From: Crossiella sp. CA-258035
GTDB taxonomy: Bacteria; Actinomycetota; Actinomycetes; Mycobacteriales; Pseudonocardiaceae
DNA length: 64,000 bases
Direction of reading: 5' to 3'
Assembly (NCBI RefSeq): GCF_030064675.1
Contig: NZ_CP116413.1
Span: 6,604,001 to 6,668,000, forward strand
Of this stretch, positions 26,873 through 35,635 are shown piece after piece; the stretch's first letter is position 1; every line of letters starts with the position of its first letter. Below the pieces are notes generated by a model that made no database searches, was not told the DNA's origin, and saw only the letters and a program-made list of their open reading frames with translations. Both the position numbers and the translations under genes were made by a program.

Positions 26873-28531
26873 TCAGGCCAGCCAGACCGCGGTGTCGGCG
26901 GGCAGTTCGTCCTGCCCGGTCAGCGGCCCGCTGGCCAGCAGCACCCGCTCGTGCGCGGGCAGCGGGACCGGTGCGCCGGAGAGGTTCAGCACGCAGGTGA
27001 AGCCGGGCGGGCGGTGGAAGGCGAGGACCTGCTCGCCGCGGTCCAGCCAGCGCATCGGGCCGTCGCCGAGCGCGGGCAGCTCCCGGCGCAGCCGCAGCGC
27101 CTCCCGGTAGAGCGCGTGCATCGAGCCCGGATCCCGTTGCTGCGCCTCGGCGGTGCAGCCCACCCACTCCTGGGGCTGCGGCAGCCAGGGCCGGGAGCCC
27201 TCGGGGCCGAAGCCGAACGGGGCGGCCTGGCCGGCCCACGGGAGCGGCACCCGGCAGCCGTCCCGGCCGGGGTCCGCACCCTGGGTGCGTGCGAACACCG
27301 GGTCCTGGCGCAGCTCGTCCGGCACGTCCTCGACCTCCCACAGGCCGAGCTCTTCTCCTTGGTACACATAGGCTCCGCCGGGCAGGGACAGACTGAGCAG
27401 CGCGGCCGCGCGGGCCCGCCGGGTGCCCAGCTCGCGGTCCACCGGGGTGCCGTGGCGGCGGTCGGCGAAGGTGAAGCCGGTGTCGCCGGCGCGGCCGTAG
27501 CGGGTGACGTGGCGGGTCACGTCGTGGTTGGACAGCACCCAGGTGGGCGGCGCGCCCACCGGCGCGTGACTGTCCACAGTAGACTGGATGACGGACCTGA
27601 GCTGACCGGCTTCCCACGGGCAGGACAGGAAGTCGAAGTTGAAGGCGGAGTGCAGCTCGTCCGGCCGGAGGTAGCGGGCGAAGCGCTCGGGGTCGGGCAG
27701 CCACATCTCGCCGACGAAGATCCGGTCCGGGCCGTACTCCTCGGCGATCCGCCGCCAGGCCCGGTAGATCTCGTGCACGCCGTCCAGGTCGGAGAACGGC
27801 AGCTGCCCGTTGACCCCGGCCACATCGGGTAGGCCGGGCGCCTTGACCAGCCCGTCGGCCACGTCGATGCGCAGGCCGTCCACGCCGCGGTCGAACCAGA
27901 ACCGGAGGATGTCGGCGAACTCGGCGTGCACCTCGGGGTTGGTCCAGTTGAGGTCGGGCTGCTCGGCGGCGTAGAGGTGCAGGTACCACTCCCCCGGCGT
28001 GCCGTCGGCGTTGACGGTCCTGGTCCAGGCCGGGCCGCCGAAGCGGGACTGCCAGTCGTTCGGCGGTTCGGCGCCGTCGGCGCCCCGGCCGGGCCGGAAC
28101 CAGAACCGTTGCCGCGCGGGCGATCCCGGCGCCGCGGCCAGCGCCTCGGCGAACCAGGGGTGCTGGTCGGAGCAGTGGTTGGGCACGATGTCGATGATGA
28201 TCCGGATGCCCAGCCGGTGCGCCTCGGCGATGAACTCCTCGGCCTGGGCCAGGGTGCCGAAGACCGGTTCGATGTCCCGGTAGTCGGCCACGTCGTAGCC
28301 GCCGTCGGCCATCGGCGAGGGATACCACGGGCAGAACCAGATCGCGTCGATGCCCAGCTCCGCCAGGTAGGGCAGCTTCGCGCGGGCCCCGAGGAGATCA
28401 CCGATACCGTCCCCGTCGCCGTCGGCGAAGCTGCGCAGGTACACCTGGTAGATCGCCGCCCCGCGCCACCAGGACGACGAGGTTCCGTCCACAGTGGACT
28501 GAGTGGTTGTGGTGCGCTCGGAGGAGATCAC
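26873..28531 (-). CDS. GH13 alpha-glucosidase
   Basis: A 552-residue intracellular alpha-glucosidase/oligo-glucosidase of glycoside hydrolase family 13. N-terminal WWRGAAIYQVYLRSFADGDG; (beta/alpha)8 motifs DIVPNH, GLRIDVAD (nucleophile Asp223), VGEMW (acid/base Glu275) and LSNHDVTRH (Asp337). No signal peptide, so it acts on imported malto-, isomalto- or nigero-oligosaccharides. GTG 28531 has GGAAGG upstream. It is last of the operon binding protein, MalF-type, MalG-type, GH13. Confidence 0.92.
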   Translation of the reverse strand: MISSERTTTTQSTVDGTSSSWWRGAAIYQVYLRSFADGDGDGIGDLLGARAKLPYLAELGIDAIWFCPWYPSPMADGGYDVADYRDIEPVFGTLAQAEEFIAEAHRLGIRIIIDIVPNHCSDQHPWFAEALAAAPGSPARQRFWFRPGRGADGAEPPNDWQSRFGGPAWTRTVNADGTPGEWYLHLYAAEQPDLNWTNPEVHAEFADILRFWFDRGVDGLRIDVADGLVKAPGLPDVAGVNGQLPFSDLDGVHEIYRAWRRIAEEYGPDRIFVGEMWLPDPERFARYLRPDELHSAFNFDFLSCPWEAGQLRSVIQSTVDSHAPVGAPPTWVLSNHDVTRHVTRYGRAGDTGFTFADRRHGTPVDRELGTRRARAAALLSLSLPGGAYVYQGEELGLWEVEDVPDELRQDPVFARTQGADPGRDGCRVPLPWAGQAAPFGFGPEGSRPWLPQPQEWVGCTAEAQQRDPGSMHALYREALRLRRELPALGDGPMRWLDRGEQVLAFHRPPGFTCVLNLSGAPVPLPAHERVLLASGPLTGQDELPADTAVWLA

Positions 28532-28557
28532 GATGCCGCCTTCCAGACAGGTGGGGT

Positions 28558-29436
28558 CTAGCCCTTGAGGCTGCCGGCGGTGAGGCCGGCCAGGATCTGG
28601 CGTTGGAAGATGAGGAACAGCACGATCATCGGGATGCTGGCCAGCACCAGTCCCGCGGTGAGCACGTTGAGCGCGGTGTCCGGCGCGACGCGTTCCAGCG
28701 CCACGCTGAGGGTCTGCTCGTTCGGGTCGGAGAACACCAGCAGCGGCCAGATGAAGTCCTTCCACGCGGTGACCAGCGCGAGGATGGACACCACCGCCAG
28801 GATCGGCCGGGAGATCGGCAGCACGATGCTGATCAGCACCCGCACCGGGCCTGCCCCGTCCATCCTGGCCGCTTCCAGCAGCTCGCCGGGGATCTCGTCG
28901 AAGAACCGCTTGAGCAGGTAGATGTTGAACGCGCTGGCCGCCGCGGGCAGCCAGATCCCGGCTGGGTTGTTGAGCAGGTTCACCCCGAGCAGCGGCACGT
29001 CCGCGATGGTCAGGTAGGTGGGCACCAGCAGCGCGGAGGCCGGCAGCATCAGGGTGGCCAGCATCAGGCCGAGGATCGCGTTGCCCAGCACCGGTCTCAG
29101 CTTGGACAGCGCGTAGGCGGCAGGCACGCACACCGCCAGCTGCACCAGCACCGCGCCGCCGGCCACGATGAAGGTGTTGAGGAAGTAGCGGCTCAGGTCC
29201 AGCTCCTGCCAGGCCTGCCAGAAGGTCTCCGGGAACCAGGTCTCCGGCACCACCGACGGCGGCGTCCTGGCCAGCTCCACCGGCGACTTCATCGCGCCGG
29301 TCACCGCCCAGTACAGCGGGAAGACGAAGGCCAGCAGGAACACCACCAGTACCAGGCCGAAAACCAGCCAGTACAAGGCTTTCCCGCGCGGGGAGCGCAG
29401 GGCCGCCGGGGAGACCAGGGTGCGGGTGGACGACAT
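28558..29436 (-). CDS. Sugar ABC transporter permease (MalG type)
   Basis: A 292-residue inner-membrane permease with six TM helices, the first at about residues 20-42. The EAA loop EAARMDGAGPVRVLISIVLP contacts the ATPase. It pairs with the MalF-type permease, whose stop lies 1 nt before this start. The operon has no ATPase gene; a shared MsiK-type ATPase elsewhere is expected in actinobacteria. Confidence 0.93.
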   Translation of the reverse strand: MSSTRTLVSPAALRSPRGKALYWLVFGLVLVVFLLAFVFPLYWAVTGAMKSPVELARTPPSVVPETWFPETFWQAWQELDLSRYFLNTFIVAGGAVLVQLAVCVPAAYALSKLRPVLGNAILGLMLATLMLPASALLVPTYLTIADVPLLGVNLLNNPAGIWLPAAASAFNIYLLKRFFDEIPGELLEAARMDGAGPVRVLISIVLPISRPILAVVSILALVTAWKDFIWPLLVFSDPNEQTLSVALERVAPDTALNVLTAGLVLASIPMIVLFLIFQRQILAGLTAGSLKG

Positions 29437-29437
29437 G

Positions 29438-30361
29438 TCAGCTCCTCGTCCTGGTCAGGCGCACGTAGGTGGCGGAGAAGATGCCGAGCACCACGAACAG
29501 CAGCAGGCTCAGCGCGCTGGCCGTGCCGAAGTCGTTGTAGTAGAAGGCATACCGGTACAGCAGGAGCAGCACGGTGACGGTGGCGTCCTCCGGCCCGCCG
29601 CCGGTCATCACGTACGGTTCGGTGAAGACCTGCATGGTGGCCACCACCTGCAACAGCAGCAGCACCAGCAGCACGAACCGGGTCTGCGGGATGGTGACGT
29701 GCACCAGCCGCCGCCACAGGCTCGCACCGTCCAGCTCGGCCGCCTCGTACAGCTCGCCGGGGATGGTCTGCAGCGCGGCCAGGTAGATCAGCGTGGTGCT
29801 GCCCATGTTGGCCCAGGTGGAGACCAGCACCAGGGAGATCATGGCGGTGCTGCTGGAGTCCAGCCAGCTCAGCCCGGACAGGCCGACCGCGCGCAGGCCC
29901 TCGTTGAACAGGCCGGGGCCGGGGTTGTAGAACCACTTCCACAGCAGCGCGGTCACCACCGGCGGCAGCATCACCGGCAGGTACACCGCGATCCGGAAGA
30001 ACGAGCGGGCGTGCCGCAGCTCGTTGAGCACCACCGCGGTCAGGAACGGCACCGCGAAACCCAGCAGCAGCGCCAGTCCGGTGAACAGCAGGGTGTTGCG
30101 CCAGGCCGCGCCGAAGAGCGGGTCGTTGAACAGCCGCTCGAAGTTGTCGAACCCGACCCAGGTCGGCGGGTTGACGAAGTCGACCTGCTGGAAGCTGAGC
30201 AGCACGCCGCGGATCAACGGCCACCAGGAGAACAGCGCGAAGACCACCAGCGCGGCGGCGAGCAGGCCGTAGGCGGTGAGGTTCTCGCTGAGCTTGCGGC
30301 GCCACCGGCCCCGCCCCGGCGCCGCCGCCGCGCTCAGCTCACCGGAGCTGCGCAAGAACAC
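29438..30361 (-). CDS. Sugar ABC transporter permease (MalF type)
   Basis: A 307-residue integral membrane protein with about six TM helices and the EAA motif EAAELDGASLWRRLVHVTIP. Its start overlaps the end of the binding-protein gene by 23 nt, so translation is coupled. Together with the MalG-type subunit it forms the sugar channel. Confidence 0.93.
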   Translation of the reverse strand: MFLRSSGELSAAAAPGRGRWRRKLSENLTAYGLLAAALVVFALFSWWPLIRGVLLSFQQVDFVNPPTWVGFDNFERLFNDPLFGAAWRNTLLFTGLALLLGFAVPFLTAVVLNELRHARSFFRIAVYLPVMLPPVVTALLWKWFYNPGPGLFNEGLRAVGLSGLSWLDSSSTAMISLVLVSTWANMGSTTLIYLAALQTIPGELYEAAELDGASLWRRLVHVTIPQTRFVLLVLLLLQVVATMQVFTEPYVMTGGGPEDATVTVLLLLYRYAFYYNDFGTASALSLLLFVVLGIFSATYVRLTRTRS

Positions 30362-31700
30362 CGTTGACCTTGGTTTCCGCTTCGGCGAGCAGCTGGCCGA
30401 TGTTGACCTCCTTGTTGGTCAGCACCGCCTGCATCACCGTGTCCAGCGCGGCGTAGACCTGTTGCGCGTTCGGCGGTTCCAGGTTGCCCTTCAGGCTGGG
30501 CGCGGCGGTGATGTAGGGCTGGTAGTTGGCCACCGGGATGGTCGCGTTGGCGGCCTTGACCTTCTCCTGCTGCTCGCGCACCGGGCCGACCCAGACGTCG
30601 GCGGCCGGTGGCACGGGCAGGCCGATCGGCTGCTTCTGCTCGGCGTAGCGCTTGAGGTTGCTCTCGATCCTGGCCGGGTCGAGGAACTTCCAGCGCAGCC
30701 AGGTGAGTCCGGCCTTGATCTTCTCCGGGGTGGCCTTGGGGTTGATCATGTAGCCCTCGCCGCCGATCAACGTGCCCTGACCGCCGGGCAGCGGGGCCAG
30801 GCCGTAGTCCTCGTACCTGCCGTTGAACTGGTTGACCAGCACCGGCACGTTGTCCGGCGCGGCGATGTACATGCCGAGCTGACCCGCGCCCATCAGGCGT
30901 TGCAGGTCGGGGATCTCCAGCAGCTGCTTGCTGCCCATGGAGTCATCGGTCCAGCGCATGTCGTACAGGTGCTGGAGCGCGGCCCTGCCCTTGTCGTTGT
31001 TGAAGTCGGCCTTCCAGCTCTCGCCCTCCTGGCGGGCCACCGCGCCGCCGACGGAGTTGAGCCAGCTGGTCAGGTGCCAGCCGCCCTGGTTGTTCTTGCT
31101 CAGCTCGCCGAAGCCGACCACGCCGCCGCCCAGCGCGCTGATCTTCTTGGCGGCCGCGCGCACCTCCGCCCAGGTGGCGGGCGGCTTGTCCGGGTCCAGT
31201 CCGGCCTTGCCGAACAGGGTGCGGTTGTAGAGCAGGCCCATCGAGTAGTTGGCGGTGGGCAGGCCGTACTGGCGGCCCTTGCCGTCGGTGAACACCTGCA
31301 CCAGCTGCGGGTTGAGCTCACCGGCCAGCGGGACGTCCTTGAGGTGGTCGGTGATGTCGGCGGCCTGACGGCGGGCGATGATCTGCGCCGGGTCGGTGAG
31401 GTAGACGTAGTAGACGTCCTCCAGCTGGCCGCCGGAGAGCTTGGTGGCGAAGGTCTTCGGGTCCATGAAGCCTTCGTGCGGCTCGATGTCGATGTTCGGG
31501 TTGGCCGCCTCGAACGCGGCCACGTCCTCGTCGAAGATCTTGCGCTGGAAGGCCTGGGTGCCGGGCGGCTGCCCGTTGACGGAGATCTTGACCTTGCCGC
31601 CCGCCGTGGGCGGGGCATCGCCGCCGCACCCGGCCATGGTCAGGCCGAGTCCGGCGACGAGCAGAGCGCCAAGGGCGCTGCGGGTACGAGGTCTCATCAT
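30339..31700 (-). CDS. Sugar-binding lipoprotein of ABC transporter (family 1)
   Basis: A 453-residue extracellular solute-binding lipoprotein. The signal peptide ends in LTMAGC, with Cys25 as lipidation site. The mature protein has the cluster B sugar-binding fold: FDEDVAAFEAANPNIDIE, LPTANYSMGLLYNRTLF, and GEGYMINPKATPEKIKAGL. It captures oligosaccharides for the two permeases; with a GH13 alpha-glucosidase in the operon, alpha-glucosides are likeliest. I start at ATG 31700 after GAAGAGG. It is first gene of the operon, facing the LacI gene. Confidence 0.92.
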   Translation of the reverse strand: MMRPRTRSALGALLVAGLGLTMAGCGGDAPPTAGGKVKISVNGQPPGTQAFQRKIFDEDVAAFEAANPNIDIEPHEGFMDPKTFATKLSGGQLEDVYYVYLTDPAQIIARRQAADITDHLKDVPLAGELNPQLVQVFTDGKGRQYGLPTANYSMGLLYNRTLFGKAGLDPDKPPATWAEVRAAAKKISALGGGVVGFGELSKNNQGGWHLTSWLNSVGGAVARQEGESWKADFNNDKGRAALQHLYDMRWTDDSMGSKQLLEIPDLQRLMGAGQLGMYIAAPDNVPVLVNQFNGRYEDYGLAPLPGGQGTLIGGEGYMINPKATPEKIKAGLTWLRWKFLDPARIESNLKRYAEQKQPIGLPVPPAADVWVGPVREQQEKVKAANATIPVANYQPYITAAPSLKGNLEPPNAQQVYAALDTVMQAVLTNKEVNIGQLLAEAETKVNGVLAQLR

Positions 31701-31776
31701 CGCTCGTGCCTCTTCTCGGTGGGAGGTCGCTCCGGCGGGACCTGTGGCGCGGCTCACGATAGGAGCCCGGTCCACC

Positions 31777-31788
31777 GGAGCGCAATAT
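31777..31788. promoter_or_regulatory. GGAGCGCAA element at ABC operon promoter
   Basis: GGAGCGCAATAT stands 77 bp upstream of the binding-protein start. An almost identical GGAGCGCAAAAT occurs at the LacI gene promoter (32869-32880), and GCGCAAG dyads occur at the GH87 promoter. It is a candidate half-site for the LacI regulator. Confidence 0.45.
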
Positions 31789-31838
31789 CCCGATGAGATC
31801 TAGCAAGAAGTCGACTGAGCCTTGTTATGTACTGACGG

Positions 31839-32849
31839 TCACTTCTCCGGCGCGGGCGCGGTCGACCCGCGCACCACCAGCTCCGGCTCGAACAGCAGCT
31901 CCTCGGCGGTGACCTCGGCGCCGTTGATCTGCGCGGCCAGCAGGTCCACCGCGGCCCGGCCCATCGCCTCGATGGGCTGGCGGATGGTGGTCAGCGGCGG
32001 GTCGGTGCAGTTCATGAACGCGGAGTCGTCGTAGCCGATCACCGAGACGTCGGCGGGCACCGCCATGCCGCGCCGCCGCACCGCGCGCACCGTGCCCAGC
32101 GCGAGCGGGTCGGAGGCGCAGACGATGCCGGTGACCCCGCGTTCGATCAGCCGCGCGGCCGCGGCCTGCCCGCCCTCCAGGGAGAACATGGCGTGCCCGA
32201 CCCATTCGGCAGGCACGCTGAGCTCGGCCTTGGCCGCCGCGGCGGTGAAGGCGGCCAGCTTGCGCCGCGAGGGCAGGTGGTCCGGCGGGCCGAGCACCAT
32301 GCCGACCTTGGTGTGCCCGAGGGAGAGCAGGTGGGTCAGCGCCTGTTCCGCGGCGACCGCGTCGTCGCAGGAGACCCGGGGGAAGCCCAGCTCGTCGATG
32401 CCCGCGTTGATCAGCACGGTGGGCAGCTGGCGCTCGACCAGGCGGCGGTAGTGCTCGTGCGAGGCGTCGGCCTGGGCGTAGCTGCCACCGGCGAACAGGA
32501 CTCCGGAGACGTGCTGGGCGAGCAGCAGCTCGACGTAGTCGGCCTCGGAGACACCGCCGGCGGTGCGAGTGCACAGCACCGGGGTGAAACCCTGCTGCGC
32601 CAACGCGTTGCCCATGATCTCGGCGAAGGCGGGGAAGATCGGGTTCTGCAGTTCGGGCAGCACCAGGCCGACCAGCCGGGCGCGTTCGCCGCGCAGCTGG
32701 GTGGGTCGCTCGTAGCCCAGCACGTCGAGGGCGGTGAGCACGGCGTTGCGGGTGGACTCCGAGACGCCGGGCTTGCCGTTGAGCACCCGGCTGACCGTCG
32801 CCTCACTCACCCCGACCTTGCGCGCCACCTCGGCGAGTCGTCGAGTCAT
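31839..32849 (-). CDS. LacI-family transcriptional regulator
   Basis: A 336-residue LacI/GalR repressor. HTH at residues 1-25: RRLAEVARKVGVSEATVSRV followed by LNG; hinge helix VLTALDVLGYERP; then a periplasmic-binding-like effector core (LVGLVLPELQNPIFP, GVLFAGGSY, VSVIGYDDSAF, TTIRQPIEAMG). It lies immediately upstream of the ABC/GH13 operon on the same strand, 138 bp away, and is its likely repressor. The ATG at 32849 gives the standard N-terminus. The promoter has GAGCGCAA and two CTTGCAGC repeats, suggesting autoregulation. Confidence 0.93.
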   Translation of the reverse strand: MTRRLAEVARKVGVSEATVSRVLNGKPGVSESTRNAVLTALDVLGYERPTQLRGERARLVGLVLPELQNPIFPAFAEIMGNALAQQGFTPVLCTRTAGGVSEADYVELLLAQHVSGVLFAGGSYAQADASHEHYRRLVERQLPTVLINAGIDELGFPRVSCDDAVAAEQALTHLLSLGHTKVGMVLGPPDHLPSRRKLAAFTAAAAKAELSVPAEWVGHAMFSLEGGQAAAARLIERGVTGIVCASDPLALGTVRAVRRRGMAVPADVSVIGYDDSAFMNCTDPPLTTIRQPIEAMGRAAVDLLAAQINGAEVTAEELLFEPELVVRGSTAPAPEK

Positions 32850-32861
32850 GAGGCAATGATG

Positions 32862-32909
32862 ACGCAAGGGAGCGCAAAATGCATACATTTCTTGCAGCTG
32901 GCTTGCAGC
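32862..32909. promoter_or_regulatory. Candidate LacI autoregulatory sites
   Basis: ACGCAAGGGAGCGCAA (32862-32877) is followed by two direct CTTGCAGC repeats at 32891-32898 and 32902-32909, 11 bp apart. These resemble maltose-regulator half-sites (TTGCA) known from Streptomyces. They lie just upstream of the lacI-type start codon. Confidence 0.5.
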
Positions 32910-32959
32910 GTGTCGAATCCGCTCCGCCGGGTCACCGGGACGTGCGAAAATCCGCGGTG

Positions 32960-33496
32960 ATGTCCGAGAACTTCGGCCGGTTGGCCATCTTCCTGGCTGT
33001 GATCGGCACGGCCGCGGCGGTCGTGTCCGCGTCCACCGATGTCTTCGGCTTGCTGAAGGACGATCCGGCGACGCAGGAGAGTCCCGCGCCCGCGCCCGTG
33101 GGGCAGCCCGGTAACAGCACCGCGCCGACCAGTCCGGTGGCGAAGGCGGAGCCCTGGCGGGGCAGCCTCGTGCTGGACGGCACCGGGCTCGACCTGGACA
33201 CCACCCCGCCGATCCGCGACCCCAAGAGCTCCGCCGACTGGGACTTCTACTACGGCTCGCCGCTGCTGATCACCTTCGGCGCCGGTCGCAAGAACCTGGC
33301 CCGCTGGACCGGGAAGCACACCCCCAGCGAGAAGGAATGCGTTGATCTGCTGGCCGCCGAGTCGGTGGGCAATGCGCCGATCGCCCAGGGCCACCTCTAC
33401 TGTGCCCGTTCCCGGCTCGGCCGCCTCGCCCTGCTGAAGATCACCGGCCGCAAGGGCGACGGTCAGGGCGCGGACATCACCCTGTGGGGTCCGTGA
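32960..33496 (+). CDS. Membrane-anchored extracellular hypothetical protein
   Basis: A 178-residue protein: short N-terminus, one TM helix (about residues 7-25, LAIFLAVIGTAAAVVSA), a Pro/Ala/Ser-rich linker, then an extracellular domain (GTGLDLDTTPP, DWDFYYGSPLL, CVDLLAAESVG, LYCARSRLGRLALLKIT) with two Cys likely to be disulphide-linked. A sensing or binding domain is plausible; no family recognised. Its stop overlaps the endonuclease V start (GTGA). Confidence 0.7.
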   Translation: MSENFGRLAIFLAVIGTAAAVVSASTDVFGLLKDDPATQESPAPAPVGQPGNSTAPTSPVAKAEPWRGSLVLDGTGLDLDTTPPIRDPKSSADWDFYYGSPLLITFGAGRKNLARWTGKHTPSEKECVDLLAAESVGNAPIAQGHLYCARSRLGRLALLKITGRKGDGQGADITLWGP

Positions 33497-34158
33497 CCGA
33501 GCATCCCTGGCCGGCCACGGCCGAGCAGGCCCGCGCGATCCAGCTCCGGCTGCGCGCCCAGGTCGACATCACCGGCCCCGGCCCACAGGCCCCGGCCACC
33601 GTCGCGGGCCTGGACGTCGCCTACGCCAAGGACGACCGCACCCTGGCCGCCGCCGTGGTCCTGCTCGACTTCGCCACCCACGAGGTCCTGGCCGAGTCCA
33701 CCGCCACCGGCGTCCCGGCCTTCGACTACATCCCCGGCCTGTTCGCCTTCCGCGAGCTGCCCACCCTGCTCACCGCGCTGTCCAGTCTCCCGGCCACCCC
33801 TGACCTGCTCGTCGTCGACGGCCACGGCCTGGCCCACCCGCACCGCTTCGGCCTGGCCTGCCACCTGGGCGTGCTGACCGGCCTGCCGGTCTTCGGCGTC
33901 GGCAAGACCCGGCTCATCGGCACCGCCCCGGAACCCGGCCCGGACCGCGGCGACGCGACCGACCTGGTCGACGACGGCGAGGTGGTCGGGCGGGTGCTGC
34001 GCACGCAGCGCGGGGTGAAACCGGTGTACGTCTCCGCGGGACACCTGATCGACCTGGACACCGCCTGCGCGCACACGCTGGCGCTGACCCCGCGCTACCG
34101 GCTGCCGGAGACCACCCGCGCCGCCGACCAGGCCTGCCGCCGCGCGCTGTCCGCCTAG
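33493..34158 (+). CDS. nfi: Endonuclease V (deoxyinosine 3' endonuclease)
   Basis: A 221-residue cytoplasmic repair nuclease that nicks DNA (or RNA) one phosphodiester 3' of inosine after adenine deamination. Signature motifs: VAGLDVAYA (metal Asp), YIPGLFAFRE (strand-separating PYIP-like wedge and Glu), VVDGHGLAHPHRFGLACHLG (metal Asp and His). Length is normal. Start GTG 33493 overlaps the previous stop by 4 nt. It ends 4 nt inside the convergent lipoprotein gene. Confidence 0.93.
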   Translation: MTEHPWPATAEQARAIQLRLRAQVDITGPGPQAPATVAGLDVAYAKDDRTLAAAVVLLDFATHEVLAESTATGVPAFDYIPGLFAFRELPTLLTALSSLPATPDLLVVDGHGLAHPHRFGLACHLGVLTGLPVFGVGKTRLIGTAPEPGPDRGDATDLVDDGEVVGRVLRTQRGVKPVYVSAGHLIDLDTACAHTLALTPRYRLPETTRAADQACRRALSA

Positions 34159-34871
34159 GACTTCCCGCGCCCGGTCCGCAGGTCCACGAGGTTGGAGGCG
34201 GGCCCGTAGTAGAACGCGCGCACCCGGTAGGTCGCGGTGCGCTCCTCCGGCAGGGTCACCAGGCCGAAGGAGTTGATGTTGGGGTCCAGCAGCGCCGCGG
34301 TCCCCCACTGCGCCGCGCCCGCCGCCTTGGACTCGATCGCGTAGTGGTCCTCGTCGGTGGCGTTGTCCCGCCAGGTGAACCGGATGCCCTGGCTGGTCAT
34401 CACGGTCGCCTTGACCTCGGTCGGGGCCGAGGCGGAAGCGTTGGCGCGCAAGGACTGCGTGGCCGCGGGCGCGCCGGGCAGGGTCTGCGGCACGGCCCAC
34501 TCGTGCGAGTCCTCCTCCGGCTTGTCCCCCGGTTTCGGCTCGGGCATGGTCACCGACTGCTCGGGCGAGGCGGCGCCGTAGTAGGGCCGGAGCCGGTAGT
34601 AGAACCGGGTTTCCGGGATCAGGTCGGCGTGCCGGTAGCTGGTCTCCTCCGGGGCCAGGAACTTCAGCACGGTGTAGTCGCCGTTGGGCTCGTGCGAGTA
34701 CTCGATCACCCGCCCGGCCACCGGCGGCCCGGAGTTCGTCCAGCGCAGCGTGATGTCCACCGGAGTGTCCAACTGACCGGTGAGCTGACCGGCCGGGGAC
34801 GCGGATTCCGTTGAAGCGCAAGCGCAGAGCAGCAGGGCGAGCGCGGGCAGCACGGCGCGGAGCTTGGTCAC
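34155..34871 (-). CDS. Lipoprotein with two fibronectin type III domains
   Basis: A 238-residue surface lipoprotein. The signal MTKLRAVLPALALLLCAC ends in a lipobox with a lipidation Cys near residue 18. Two FnIII-like repeats follow: DITLRWTNSGPPVAGRVIEY with YYRLRPYYG, and GIRFTWRDNATDEDHYAIES with TYRVRAFYYG. They are joined by an acidic Pro-rich linker. Role unknown; possibly adhesion or wall association. Start GTG 34871 fits the signal peptide. Confidence 0.75.
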   Translation of the reverse strand: MTKLRAVLPALALLLCACASTESASPAGQLTGQLDTPVDITLRWTNSGPPVAGRVIEYSHEPNGDYTVLKFLAPEETSYRHADLIPETRFYYRLRPYYGAASPEQSVTMPEPKPGDKPEEDSHEWAVPQTLPGAPAATQSLRANASASAPTEVKATVMTSQGIRFTWRDNATDEDHYAIESKAAGAAQWGTAALLDPNINSFGLVTLPEERTATYRVRAFYYGPASNLVDLRTGRGKS

Positions 34872-34898
34872 GGCGGGCCTCGAGACGTCGAAGGGCAC

Positions 34899-34933
34899 GC
34901 GGTCGTCCCGGCGGGTGGCACCGGGACGACCGC
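34899..34933 (-). terminator. Strong hairpin terminator
   Basis: GCGGTCGTCCCGG (34899-34911) and CCGGGACGACCGC (34921-34933) form a perfect 13-bp stem with a 9-nt loop, downstream of the jelly-roll gene on the minus strand and upstream of the lipoprotein gene. Confidence 0.8.
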
Positions 34934-34963
34934 GCGGGTCAGGGCTGGGGTGTCAGCGCGGGA

Positions 34964-35566
34964 TCACTTGCGCCAGAAGCGGATTCCGCTCCACACCACG
35001 GTGGCCGGACCCTGACCGCTGCTGGTGCGGTAGGCGCCGAACTTGTCGTAGAACTGGCTGCCAGAGCTGGCGTAGCTGTGCCGCAGGGAACCGTTGATGT
35101 AGGTGCGGTGCTCGCTGCCGACCTGGTGCACGGTGTTGACCCGCACGGTCGCGCCGACGGTGGCCCCGGAGGCGATGGTGGCGCCGCCGTGCACCGCGTA
35201 CATCCGCCCGCCGCGCTCCACCGCGAGCATGAAGAACGGTCCGGCGGTGGGACCTTCGCGGAAAGTCTGCTTCAGCGAGATCCGGGTGCCGCCCAGGCTC
35301 TGCACCCGGAAGGATCCCTCGAACTGGTAGGTGCCACCTCCGTAGGTGTCGTACCTGCGTTCCGCGCGCTGGTCCCCGCTCGCGGTGGAGCAGGTCAGGG
35401 TGAAGGTCAGGTTGTTCACCTGGCCGCAGCCGCGCTGCTGGACGTTGAAGCCAGGGGAACGGGAGGACCAGCCACCGCCCTCGACCTGGGCCTGCGCGGC
35501 AGGGGCGGTGAGCACAAGCCCACCCAGGACCGCGAGCACGGCAAGGACACGGCGTTTTCTCGGCAT
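34964..35566 (-). CDS. Secreted jelly-roll protein, polysaccharide-lyase-like
   Basis: A 200-residue exported protein with a signal peptide (MPRKRRVLAVLAVLGGLVLT to AAQA). The mature part is a beta-jelly roll: RYDTYGGGTYQFEGSFRV, GGTRISLKQTF, FFMLAVERGGRMYAVHGG, EHRTYINGSLRHS, KFGAYRTSSGQGPATVVWSG. It resembles alginate/glucuronan lyase folds (PL7/PL20-like), with His, Arg, Gln and Tyr that could serve lyase chemistry, but I cannot assign the family with certainty. ATG 35566 has GGAGG 6 nt upstream. A LacI-like dyad lies at 35636-35647. Confidence 0.7.
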   Translation of the reverse strand: MPRKRRVLAVLAVLGGLVLTAPAAQAQVEGGGWSSRSPGFNVQQRGCGQVNNLTFTLTCSTASGDQRAERRYDTYGGGTYQFEGSFRVQSLGGTRISLKQTFREGPTAGPFFMLAVERGGRMYAVHGGATIASGATVGATVRVNTVHQVGSEHRTYINGSLRHSYASSGSQFYDKFGAYRTSSGQGPATVVWSGIRFWRK

Positions 35567-35635
35567 TCCAACCTCCAAGAAAAGGCGCGTCCGAACGACG
35601 AATACCGACGTTTGCAGGGGCCGGTATCAGAGTTC

